Below are positions 47,178 to 58,100 of a stretch of DNA of 64,000 nucleotides, in pieces; position 1 is the stretch's first letter, and each line of letters starts with the position of its first letter. The notes beneath the pieces were generated by a model, which saw only the letters and a list, made by a program, of their open reading frames with translations, was not told the DNA's origin and did no database searches. The stretch is from Prunus persica (taxonomy: Eukaryota > Streptophyta > Magnoliopsida > Rosales > Rosaceae). Location: assembly GCF_000346465.2 (NCBI RefSeq), contig NC_034014.1, positions 30,079,777-30,143,776 on the forward strand. Reading direction: 5' to 3'. The position numbers were made by a program, and so were the translations under genes.

Positions 47178-47516
47178 TCTATAGTGAGAGCCTTATATAT
47201 GGCCTTTATGTGAGGTCTTATCTCTTAACCGTTGGATTATGCTAACTAATTTAATTTAACAGCTAACCAATTTGATTCAACGGTTAAGAAATAAGGTCTC
47301 ACCTAAGGGCCATATATAAAACCCTCACTATTGAATTCTTGCATACATTTGTACATAGAATATATAGTGAGTGCCTTATCTAAGGCCCTTAGATGAGACC
47401 CCATCTTAACCATTTGATAAAAGTAGTTAGCCATTTGATCAAATTGATTAATTTAATCCAACAGTTAAGAGATATGTCCTCACCTAAAGACCTTATATAA
47501 GGTCCTCACTATAGAA
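47178..47516. mobile_element. Two adjacent near-palindromic MITEs (~154 bp each)
   Basis: Unit 1 (about 47178-47333) starts TATAGTGAGAGCCTTATATA and ends TATATAAAACCCTCACTAT. Unit 2 (about 47362-47516) starts TATAGTGAGTGCCTTATCTA and ends TATATAAGGTCCTCACTATA. Each folds back on itself through CTTAACCGTTGGAT / CAACGGTTAAG. Further copies are at 55008-55158 and, cut by an LTR element, at 60109-60200. They are short non-autonomous elements of unassigned superfamily. Confidence 0.85.
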
Positions 47517-47662
47517 TGCCTCACTAGCTCATCAATTTAATTAATTATTTATTAATTGGTACTGAAATGCAAGCTTAGCTTAGCTTCATGCGACGAGTAT
47601 TGGGAACGTGGCATTGAAATGCAAGCTAAGCTTCATAAAATCAGTGTTGGGAATTTGGTACT

Positions 47663-48130
47663 TGTTGATGCGAAAAAATGGTTCTGCACGTATTTCGTCA
47701 ACTTAGTGATTTTAGGCCTTCGGTAGGTTACTGTCCTCGGTAGATGTTCTACTGCAGAAGGGAGAGTACCTACAAAAGGTCACGTTCGGTAAGTCCTTGG
47801 GGTACCGGTGTGGTACCGGCCGAAGGCTCTCCGATGCTTTAGTAAGTATGGTTTTAGTAAAGATAACTGACAGATCAATCGATAGCGTACCGTTAGTTCT
47901 GATCCCCCCCCCCTTTTGGGGATAGGGGTCTTCTTATATAGGTCTTGGGAGGTGTGCACTGTGCTCATATTTCCGATGTGGGACTCAGGACATGGATTGT
48001 GAGCGTGTCTAATGGTATAAGGGCCAGGATAGATGGCTTCGGTAAGGACCATGCCGAAGGGACTCTGTGATCAATGTCGATCCTGTCCACGTGTTCGGTG
48101 GTCATAGGTCGTTTATTTACGGTATAAACA
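47663..48130. mobile_element. Solo LTR (468 bp) with TSD GTACT
   Basis: GTACT at 47658-47662 and 48131-48135 flanks a unit that begins TGTTGATGCG and ends GGTATAAACA, the TG...CA form of an LTR. The paralogous sequence at 60413-60417 has a single GTACT joined to GAAATGC, the uninterrupted target. A CTTATATAGG box near 47932 is a likely LTR promoter. The internal region was presumably lost by LTR-LTR recombination. Confidence 0.92.
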
Positions 48131-48289
48131 GTACTGAAATGCAAGCTTAGCATGAAAGTTAGGTGAAAACGCTCAATGATTTTTATGTGAGCACAACTTT
48201 TAACTTGATCAAATTATGTAGAGCAAAACTACAAACAAGAAGTCTTCAATTCAATCATCTCTACTCTGTCTCTGTGTAGTGCACTCACC

Positions 48290-48730
48290 ATGGTCGTTCA
48301 CAAGTCTTTGCAAAGGTTAAGACTTTACATGGATGCCGTCAACGAGAGAAACCAAAGAGAAGAAAACAAAATTGCCAATGAAATAGGAGAATGTTACCCC
48401 ATAATGAGCATCTCTAACGTTAAAGAGATGTTTGCAGTCATAACGCTTCGAAAATCAAAGAAATGGAGAGGTTCTGTCAGCATAATTGCTGAGGTTACTC
48501 CAGATGAACGGGAAAAGATAAGGAAGCTTGCAAAAGCAAGCAACATCGGAATTATTAATGATAATGAAGCAAGCCGATCAGGAAAAGGGGAAGGTGGAAG
48601 CAAGTCCGGATCTGGTCAAGGTGATGGAGGAAGTGGAAATGGATCGGAAGCCCCGCAAGGAGGAAAAGGAGGAGGAGGTGGAGGTACTAAAACCCGATGC
48701 TATGGGCTATTTACTTGTTTTGGTTTCTAG
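48290..48730 (+). CDS. Small uncharacterised protein, charged N-terminus and Gly-rich C-terminus
   Basis: Single-exon frame of 146 codons, family not recognised. It starts MVVHKSLQRLRLYMDAVNER, a likely amphipathic helix. A middle block follows with LRKSKKWRGSVSIIAEVTPD and IRKLAKASNIG, then a Gly/Ser/Lys-rich region (about residues 95-136), and the end is TRCYGLFTCFGF with two cysteines. Leader and coding start are preserved in copies at 52132 and 60573, both broken, which supports a real gene sequence here. It lies 3' of F-box copy 1 on the same strand. I assign no function; there is no signal peptide or membrane segment. Confidence 0.65.
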   Translation: MVVHKSLQRLRLYMDAVNERNQREENKIANEIGECYPIMSISNVKEMFAVITLRKSKKWRGSVSIIAEVTPDEREKIRKLAKASNIGIINDNEASRSGKGEGGSKSGSGQGDGGSGNGSEAPQGGKGGGGGGTKTRCYGLFTCFGF

Positions 48731-49399
48731 TCAGTCATTTAAATATTTCTCCATAGTTTTCATATTATTATATGGTTTAGATTATGTGGTTTCTACCCTC
48801 GTATGTTTGTATTATCCACTAAATTGAACTTCTACTCCAATTTAGTATCAATAAAGTAATCGTTTGATGTTATGAAAGTTTCTGAGCCACAATTTGTTAT
48901 AAAATATTGGTTTCGAAAGTGTATTGGATTATATATTATTTTGGAATGAAAACTGAACTTCTACATTCTAACATTCTTGTTATAAAAGTTATTTTTTTTT
49001 TAAAAAAAACACGTATTCTCATTCGGCCGCAATTTGAACCTAACCAAAAAATCATAGGATACGTAACTAAAGAGAAATAGTATTGGGAGTTTTGCCTCTT
49101 ACCTACCACCTACAAACAAAGTTACAACTACAAGGTTGAGTTTGATATTTCTACAAACAAAGACAAAGTGCAAACCAACAAACAAACAAACAACGCAAAC
49201 CCCTACTTCCATCAGAATTCAGATTATTATTAACCAGGAAAAATCCCTTCCCTCCTTTCATGATCTAAATAATGAAGGAGGAGGAACCAGTACCTTCAAC
49301 TTCTCTGAGTCTGTGCTAGACAAGGTAAAACTTCTCTCAATTCAAATTTTGCATCAATCTCATTGCTCTGTGTCTGTAGTAAGTAATACTTGGGTTAGG

Positions 49400-51115
49400 A
49401 TGGGTTGCTACAACTACAACTTGGCAAAGAGAAGGAAAACTAAGGCAGAGGGGCACAACTTTGTCTTGGCGGACCGAATCAGTGAGTTGCCGGATGAAAT
49501 TCTTGTTAGTATATTGTCTCTCTTGTCACTAAAGGAAGCCGCAACTACTAGTATCCTTTCTAAGCGATGGCAGCACCTGTGGGCGTCTACTATGACTCTC
49601 AACTTTGATGCTAAACTGGATCTTGGTAGCAGCAATTTACGCCACTTTAGAGGCCTCCAACCAGAAATAAGATACCAAGAAAGCCATAGATACATAAACT
49701 GGGTGAATCGTGTATTGGAACAACATAAAGGCCCTAGCATTGAACGATTCAGGGCTTGTTTTGATATTGATCATCGTTTCACAAGTTCCATTGATAAATG
49801 GATTCAATTTGCAATGACAAGGAGAGTTCAAATACTTGAATTGGAGTTTATTGTGGCATTCAGTGTTATTTACGAGGGTCACTATGCTTTTCCTTACCCT
49901 GATTTGAAACACTTGTGTCCGAGTCCTCTACACTCTCTTGGACACAATATTGGTGGTTTTAAGTCGCTCAAAGTACTTTCTTTCAGATATGTTGATGTGA
50001 CTGGAGAAATTCTTGAGTACTTCTTGTTTCACTGTCCAGTTCTTGAACACTTAACAGTGCATGCTTCCACAAATTTGGTAAATTTAAGAGTTGTCGGTTC
50101 ATCGATTGCATTGAAGCACCTAGCGATAGTACGTTGCTTTGGCATCAAAAGCATTCAGATTCGTGATGCAAACCTTGTTTCATTTGTTTACAATGGAGGG
50201 TTTGTGAATTTGGACATCAGTAATGTTCCGTTGCTCATTGAGGTATCCATTTTTGAGACTGACGATGATTTTGAGCTGGATACCGATATCATAAAGATTG
50301 TCTTGGGCCAACTTTCATGTGTTGTTTCTCAACTAGAGATTCTTAGGTTGGATATCGATCAACCGGTTAGTATTATATCTAAAACTATCAACATGTGTTG
50401 TCCGGTTTTTTCTTTTCTTTTCTTTTCTTTTCTGTGTGTTGGATATTCCGTTTTTTACTTACTCTTCTTTGTTTGGTTTCCAGTGCTACCACATGTTCAA
50501 GTCAAAGATATACGATAAGAAGTATGAATTTCCTGTATTTGCAAATCTCAAGCATTTGGAATTAATAGTTGAATCAGATTATCGTTGGCTTCTTCATCAA
50601 TTAAATTCTTTCATCAAGGCATCTCCTTACTTGCAGAGACTTACATTGAAGGTATATAGACAGAGATATTTATTAGCAGCACTTAGCAGATTACATAAAT
50701 ACAGAAAAGTATAAACATACTGAATAAAGAAAAGTATAAGCGTACAGAAAGCAAAAAGGTTAAACTTTGTCTTTGTGGTTCTTATTAAATTTCTCCCTTG
50801 GTGCAGCTGCAATTTCAAACATGGAAGTGCGATAGAAAATTAAAGAAAGCTGCCATTTGCCCCCATCATTACCTCAAGGTAGTTGAAATAGTAGGGTACC
50901 GTGGTCGAAGACTTGCCGTTACGCAAGTCATGCACTTAATAAAGAGTGCTGTTGCACTGGAGAAAATTGTTATTGATCCTGTTCGGCGTTGGTTGTATCC
51001 TAAGGGAATGGAAAGGGTACTTGCAGAAGTCAAGAAGGAAGTGAAGGCAAGAGATCATGCTATGCAACATATTAAACACAAAGTGCCTTCAACAATTGAA
51101 TTTGTATGCCTCTAG
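49400..51115 (+). CDS. F-box/LRR protein with FBD-like C-terminus, copy 2
   Basis: Three coding exons: 49400-50365, 50484-50651, 50807-51115, giving 480 residues with consistent phase. It starts MGCYNYNLAKRRKTKAEGHN, again with a basic KRRK. The F-box is at about residues 26-66 (DRISELPDEILVSILSLLSL, ILSKRWQHLWAS), then leucine-rich segments (FHCPVLEHLTVHAS), then HHYLKVVEIVGYRGR, ending VPSTIEFVCL. Copy 1 has an extra first coding exon; here the matching upstream frame has no ATG, so 49400 is chosen. The 5' GACAAG/GTAAAA at about 49325 might be a leftover splice donor of that lost exon. It is clearly more diverged from copy 1 than the pseudogene at 53.3 kb, so it is an older duplicate. Confidence 0.88.
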
Positions 51116-51230
51116 TGAGTGCAGTGCTTCAATTATCTAAATATTTGTTGTTGGTATTATTGGCTGTAGATGATGATGATGACTCATCAACGAATATTAT
51201 TATATGTCTGATCAATATTTTTGCATTGGG

Positions 51231-51906
51231 AACTATCAATATTTTAGCATTGCTCCTCAGTTAGCAGAGGGTCAAGCCTTCTTTGTTTTTGGTGACTCTC
51301 TGGTTGATAGAGGCAACAACAACTATTTGATAACGTTTGCTCGTGCTGACTCTTACCCTTATGGAATTGATTCTCCAACTCGACGAGCCACGTGCCGCTT
51401 TCCTTTGTTTTGCTCAGAGCTTGCTCTGCTTTGCTTTCTGCTTGTTAGCCAAAATGGTGACTGCAAATGCTGATCCAAATATTCCACATGGATAGACAAC
51501 TGAGGTACTTCCAAGAATACCACCAAAGAGTGCAAGCTCTAATCAGAAGTGAGGAGACCAAAGGACTCATTAGCCAAGCATTTGTCTTATCATCCTTGGC
51601 GGCAATGATTTTGTTAACAACTACGACTCGAGGCCCTCCTCCCCTGCTCAATCTTGCCACCTCCCCCTTCCATATTTTATCAAGCTTATCATCTCTGAGT
51701 ACAGGACAAATGGGATGTGCTCCTGCAGATTTAGCTGCAAGAAGCACAAATAGTGGATGCTCAGCTGAACTTGAACATGCGGCTGACTTGTATAGATCAA
51801 TCAAATGTTGACAAAACTCAATAACAGACTTGGCAAAGATGTCTTCATCTCTGTAAAGACCAAAAAAAATGCAGATGGATTTTATCAGCAACCCTCAAGC
51901 ATTTGG
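51231..51906 (+). pseudogene. GDSL esterase/lipase pseudogene 1
   Basis: Pieces of the GDSL genes appear in order but in broken frames. [20 protein letters not shown] through [16 protein letters not shown] (51260-51408) is exon 1. RQLRYFQEYHQRVQALIRS...SQAFVLSSLA (51490-51605) is exon 3 with the GGND block frameshifted. Then MGCAPADLAARSTNSGCSAE (exon 4 start) and [13 protein letters not shown] (near 51868-51906). There is no signal peptide, exon 2 or exon 5. The catalytic Ser motif survives, but Asn, Asp and His are lost. It is non-functional as an enzyme. Confidence 0.9.
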
Positions 51907-52129
51907 TATATATAACTAATTACCGCCTTAATTATTATTATTTTGGATTTAATTTTTCTAGCTAAACTATGTTGTTTAATGAAACATCAAACTTTTCTCA
52001 TTTTACGTAAACAATTTCGTATGTTTACTTTCATGTTAATTGCTTGGAATTGGAAGTTTGTAGTTACTGATGAATTAAACATAATTTGTGTGCATTTGCA
52101 AGTGACAGACAGTCATCAAGAATCATCAA

Positions 52130-52240
52130 TGGTTGTGCCCAAGTCCTTGCGTTCGTCGTTGAGACTTTATACATAAGCTCGAAAGGAAAGAAACGGTCAA
52201 GAAGAAAAGAAGCTGAGGGATCAACTATTGGAAAGCTCAA
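52130..52240 (+). pseudogene. Relic of the small uncharacterised gene
   Basis: ATGGTTGTGCCCAAGTCCTTGC at 52130 onward corresponds to the start of the gene at 48290 and reads MVVPKSLRSSLRLYT before a stop. Only the first ~20 codons are recognisable. Confidence 0.55.
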
Positions 52241-52254
52241 TAATCACTCTCTAC

Positions 52255-52505
52255 AGTGGAGGAGATGCAAGCTGTAAGGCCACCTCCAGCACAGGGCCTG
52301 GCCCGGGCAAAAGGTTGCCCTAAGCCCGAAATCCATCTCCAGTGCGCACAACTCAGCCCAGGCAAGGCGTGCGACCCACCAGTCTGGGCAAGTCCATGGG
52401 CAAAATTGGACTTGGCTGTTGCCCTCAGACTGTTCGCACCCATCAGCCCATAGAAACCAACGGCCACAAACCACGTGACTTCTCCTGGAGCCTCCAATCT
52501 AAAAA
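52255..52505. repeat. GC-rich insert, probably a dispersed repeat
   Basis: Abrupt change to GC-rich sequence (GGCCACCTCCAGCACAGGGC, GCCCAGGCAAGGCGTGCGAC) between AT-rich flanks. Internal short inverted words are present, but no clean ends. Frames on both strands look composition-driven. Confidence 0.4.
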
Positions 52506-53267
52506 TCTTATCAAATCCAATGACTGTCCAATTTTTGGCTTAAAAAATTAAAAAAAAATTCAAAAACATTTGTAAAAAATATAAATACCTACCAATATTA
52601 TTCACTTTCCATACCAAATCTTCATACAAATTCATCTCCTTCTAATATTTTTCACTTTCCACACGAAAAATTCTACTACAAAATTGCATTTATGCAAAAA
52701 TACAAATGGCCTCTTCCATCGAAGCCGGAGAGTCGTGGAAAAACGTTCGAAGAGGTCAAAATCTTGGCAACGATTTAGAAAAAAATTAATTGCCGTTTTA
52801 TTCAATTTAATGTCTTTGTTTATTTTATAAATATATTTCTTGCATTTCCAATTTCATTTTTTAATAGATTATTCAAGGGAAAAAAAAAAAAAACCATTAC
52901 ACATGGCTCCTCAAGTGAAGATGGTTGTGCTGTTGAATATAAATGCAAGTGTGGTTTAGTCAATGTTAGGAAAATTAAGAGGTGACAATTCAAATTAGTT
53001 TCTGACTTAGCTGGTAAATGAATGTGTCAAAATCCTTGACCTCTCAATTGTTTTATATTTTCTTGTATCCTTCCAAGATTTATGGATTGTGCAATAATTT
53101 AGAGAACTTGTATATTTCTAAAATGAAATAAAATATGGCAAACTATCTCTCTCATGAGCGAGTTAGTGATACTTTTTTTTCTTTCTTTCTCAATTTCCTA
53201 TCTTTTGTGGTCGTTTTTGGTCGTAAAAGTCCCCTTTCCTATCTTCTTGTGTTTTGTTTTGTTTTAG

Positions 53268-54763
53268 TGCCAACTCATCTATTATTATAATTATACAGAG
53301 GAAGAGGATGCAAGGAGAAGGAAGACTACGACTAAGGGTGGGGGGCAAAAACACAACTGGATGATATCTATAGACCGAATTAGTCACTTACCTGATGAAA
53401 TTCTTGTTAGTATATTGTCTCTATTGTCGCTCAAGGAAGCAGCAGTTACTAGTCTCCTTTCTAAGCGATGGCAGCACCTATGGGCTTCTACTGACACTCT
53501 TAACTTTGATTCTAAGTTGGATGTTGGTAACAATATTCTCCGCTTTAGACGCCTCACACCAGAGTTAAGACACAAGAAAAGCCGTCGATATGTCGATTGG
53601 GTGAGTCGTGTAATGGAACAACATAAAGGTCCAAACATGAAACGATTCAGGGCTTGTTTTTATCTTGATCGTCGTTTCACCACTTCCATTGACAGATGGA
53701 TTCAAATTGCAATGACAAAGGGAGTTGAAGTTTTTTTTTAGGAGACGGGGTCATTGACAAAGGTCACTATGCTTTTCCTTACAAAGTATTAGGTCTTGAA
53801 AAAGTACCTAATTGTTTTGGACACAATATTATTGGTTTTAAGTCGCTCAAAGTAGTTAATTTCAAACATGTTGATGTGGCTGGAGAAATTCTCGAGTACT
53901 TGTTGTCTGACTGTCCAGGTCTTGAACAGTTAACAGTGTATGCTTCCTCAAATTTGGCAAATCTAAGAGTTGTTGGTTCATCATCGGTTGCATTGAAGTA
54001 CCTAGCGATAAAACATTGTTGTCGCCTCGAAAGCATTCAGATTCGTGAAGCAGCAAACCTTGTTTCCTTTATTTACCATGGAGGTTCGGTACGCTTGCTT
54101 CTCAGTGATGTACCGTTGCTCACTGAAGTATCCATTGAAGAGGTTGACTGGGGTGTTGATTCGAAAAGGGTTGTGTTGCCTCAACTTTCATGCTGTCTTT
54201 CTCAGCTAGAGATTCTCATGTTGAATATCACCCCAATGACACTGGTTAGTTAGTATATCTAGCTAGTCATGAACATGTGGTTTTTTTTTTCTTTCCTTTT
54301 CTTAACTACTCCTTTGGGTTTCAGGACGACGATGATTTTGGCCCACTTCAGAATCATGCATTTCCTATATTAGCAAATCTCAAGCATTTGGAATTAATAG
54401 TTGCAGCAGATTATTGTTGGTCTCTTCATCACTTAAGTTCTTTCATGAAGGTATCTCCTTACTTGCAGAGACTTGTGTTGAAGGTATATATATAACAAAA
54501 TTTTGGTATTTGTGTATGTGCATTTTCAGTGATTTTGCCAAACTTCTATTCATTCCGTTGCCAATTGTGCCAATTGTGAAGGAGGGGAAAAAAAAGTGTA
54601 AACAGGAACTCAATTGTTCTTCCCTTGGTGCAGATGAAATTCGTAACATGGAGGCGACCAAAAATAAAGACAGCTGCCAAAAGAGGAAGTGTTTGCAAAA
54701 TATCATGCTATGCAACATATTAAAAACAAAATGCCTTCTACAATTGAATTTGTATGTCTTTAG
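53268..54763 (+). pseudogene. F-box/FBD pseudogene, recent copy of F-box copy 1
   Basis: Nearly identical to 43976-45651, including introns. Defects: exon 1 and its upstream region are missing (spacer 42881-43954 has no counterpart). A ~13-base deletion at about 53730 (AAGGGAGTTGAAG joined to the T-run) shifts the frame to a stop after GVEV. A 164-base deletion in the last exon, after AAGACAGCTGCCAAA, removes the FBD block (HPYLRVVEIVGYRGRA). The F-box and first LRRs are still encoded from an ATG at 53361 (126 codons), so a truncated F-box-only product is conceivable but would lack a substrate-binding region. Confidence 0.9.
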
Positions 54764-55007
54764 GAGTTGCAGTGGAATAGAGACCAATATGCTTTCTGTG
54801 AATTTCAAGCTGTATAGGTATGTTTACATTAGGGTTTGTCATCGGGCTAGGCCGGGCCAAGTTGGCCTTAAATTTTTAGGCTCGGGTCGGGGCTTGTCAG
54901 GCTTTTTCTTTTTTTAAGTAAATGTCTTATGGGATAAGAGAATTAAATTGGGCTGCATTCTTTGTCATTTTGTTGGATTAGAAGAAACTCATACATTTGA
55001 AGTCATT

Positions 55008-55160
55008 CTATAGTGAATGCCTTATATATGGCTATGAGGTCTTATCTCTTAACTGTTAGATCATGCTAACGAATTTAATCCAATAGCTAACGAATTTGAT
55101 CCAACGGTTAAGATATAGGGCCTCCCCTAAGGACCATATTCAAGGCCCTCACTACAGAAT
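55008..55160. mobile_element. MITE copy (same family as 47178-47333)
   Basis: Begins TATAGTGAATGCCTTATATA and ends CAAGGCCCTCACTACA, with the inverted CTTAACTGTTAGATC / GATCCAACGGTTAAG pair inside. It was carried along by the block duplication. Confidence 0.85.
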
Positions 55161-55175
55161 TATTGCATACATTTG

Positions 55176-58100
55176 TGTTGGAATTTTAAAAGGTTTTAAA
55201 AATTTAACCGTTTTATTTATTTAATTATTTTGGCGGTTTTATTTTATTTATTGTGGGGGTTATATATATTTAATATTCAAGTTTTATTTCTGGTTGGTGA
55301 AAGCCTTAATTTTTTGGTTGGTGAACTTTTATGGTTGGTGAAGGTTACATGTTTTTAGATGCCTATAAAAGGTCACTCCTCCTTCACATTTGATACACAC
55401 AATGACACATAATAACACACACGATATATACAATACACTATCAGAATATCACATACACATTCTAATTCTCTCCTTTTCTACTTTTACATATATTCTGTAC
55501 TTTATTATTATTATTTTGGGCAATGGTTATGTGACTTGGATACCTATATCTGTCTGTGAACGTGCTCATAGCGGATCTTGAGTTTGTGTATAAGGGGTCG
55601 TATCTTGGAGTCTTGTAGACCGTCAGTACCTGCACGTAGGGAGGCTACAAAGGCTTTAGGACAGCGTCTTTGACGTGCTTCATCGTACCAAACTCACTTT
55701 CTTACTTATTATTTATTTTCCTTTTACTTACCTATTATTTTGTTTTCTTCAATTTTATTATACCTTCAAAAGTTTCCAATTTGTTTATAAGTTATTTATA
55801 ATATAAATATTTTGTATTTGGCTTTACGGAAAGAGGAAAACTATTATTTTTTATAACAATCTAAAGCCTTTGTATGTTAAAGTTGTTTTCTTCCCGTATT
55901 GCTAGCTTTAATATATTTTAACTCTTTGACTGAAGCTTTTACATTTGTATTGGATTTTCAAAATGAAAATTACGATTTATTTTGGGTAGATGCAGTTTGA
56001 AGCTTTTATGTTGTCTATACAATTTCAATTGCTTTAAATATTGTTGGTACATTTATATGTTTATAATTTGTTGCTAACGTTTGGGAAATTACTGCTAGTG
56101 TTTGAAAATAAAAACCTACAGACTAATTTATGTGGTATTATTATTATAGCTCAATGTATTATTATTTTATGTGGTGTGCCCGTTTTCTACAGTACAATTG
56201 TTTTTAAAATACATTTCAGAATCTTAATAATGCTAATAGTATTCAAAAGCCAATTAATTACCTTTGAAATAAAAACAAATTGAAGTGATGTATGTTTTTC
56301 TAAGCTACTGTTTGTTTTAAATAGCTTGTATTGTTTCATTACGGATTACTTTATTATTACTTATTAATCAATTTACGTTGAAACATCCAATATTGAATGG
56401 TTGAAGTGTTTAAAACCGAAACGTTGAAGTGTTTCAAAATCTTTGGTCTATTTTTCCTTTTAATTGAAATTTCAAAGCAAGTATATATATATTTTTAGAA
56501 CAAGTATATATATTTGATTTTATTGTGTTGGGCCTTTTTACATTTGCCTTCATTCATTTTGATTGTCATCAATCTTCCTTTATATAATGGTCCTTTATAA
56601 TCATTTTTTTTAAAATATCGTTTTATTGTTCTCAATTGCCAAAAAGGTCTGCTCTACTTTTGGAAATCCTTCATATAAACGTGAGAAGCAATTATAAAGT
56701 TTAATGTTGGTTTTTTATACACTATCTTTATGTGGTTTAATGCATTATGAAGGAATAAAGCATTTTCTTTCAGCAGACAATTAAGTTTACTTTTATGGAG
56801 ATACATTTGATTTGAATATTCAATTGTTGCATCTTTCGCAAATCTGTGTAGTATACTACTTACTTTGGTTTCAAATTCTTGAAAGAAAAAAGGTGCGAAG
56901 AGTTCTTTTGTAGTTTAATTTTGAATTCAAAATCTAATATTACGTCAGTTTTAGATTTGACCTATTTGTGTATTCAATTTTTATATTGATTCTTATTTTC
57001 ATTTATAGCTATTATTTTTTGCAAGAATGTGCAGAGAGTTTATGTGGTATTATTGCAAGTTTTATTGAGCCTAATTATTCTTTATTTTGATGGCTGTCAT
57101 TGCTTTGAATTTGGGAGAAAAACCTATAGTTTTTTTTTGTAGTATAAATGCATCACTTTAACACCTTGGACATTAGCTCCTTTTGATTCCAGAATTAGTT
57201 AATTGCTCTTAACTTCTTTTGGAAGCTTTTGCATTTCACATTCAATTACGAGATTTTATTTATTTTTTAATTTATGCAGCTTTAGTTTCAAAACTTTAAT
57301 GTCAATTTCATGACATTTAGAGCTTTTATTTTGGCAGTAAAATTGTTGATATTGTTAGGTGATTATTGCCTTTAATGTTCTGAACATTTATGCAATTTAA
57401 TTACATCTTTGTTTTAATGCCTTGGATTCCTTTTAAAGTTGCCAACGCCTATATATTTCGATTGTGCAATCCTTCATATTAGTTTCTTGAGTTAATCTAA
57501 TGTTCTTTTGATATAAAGTCTTGACAGCTGCCACACTGAGTTAATTGCCATGAAATGTACATTGTGGAATCCTCCTGAGAAAACTGAAATGAAATAATAA
57601 ATTATATCACTGTAAGTGGCATTAATTTTGAGGCTTTCAATGGTTTTGTTATATTTACAATGACTATCAAGATGACTGTGAGTACATATCTTATGAATTT
57701 AAAATTAAATAAATTTTGGTACAGTCTTCATATATTTTGAGAATTCCCTAATTTGTGGGGGTTGAGTTTTTCCTTAACTATGTGGGTATTTGTTGGAATT
57801 TTTGTGGGTATTTCAAATACAAAATTAATATCAATACTTATTTTTTTAAATTTAATATTCCAGTTTTTGAGTGATTTGATTACCTCTTTAAAACTGAAGT
57901 TATTTTGTACATTTATTATATAAGTTTTCATATCTCCTTTATTCAGATTTATTCTATTTTAGTTAATGCTCAATGCTTATATTATTTGCGTTTTGATAAT
58001 TATTAATATTTTTTAAAACGTGTGGACCAATTTGTGGAAGTTGAATTTTCCTAAATGGGAACTTTAGTACTGTAATTTAATTTGTTAGTAACATTAAGAA

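Noticed and set aside
52237..52497. Minus-strand frames of 76-86 codons in the GC-rich insert
   Set aside because: Composition-driven, several overlapping frames are open at once, and no family match.
55390..55581. Identical 63-codon frames in both LTRs (also at 59674)
   Set aside because: Identity follows from the LTRs themselves; peptide rich in Ile/Tyr/His without domain.
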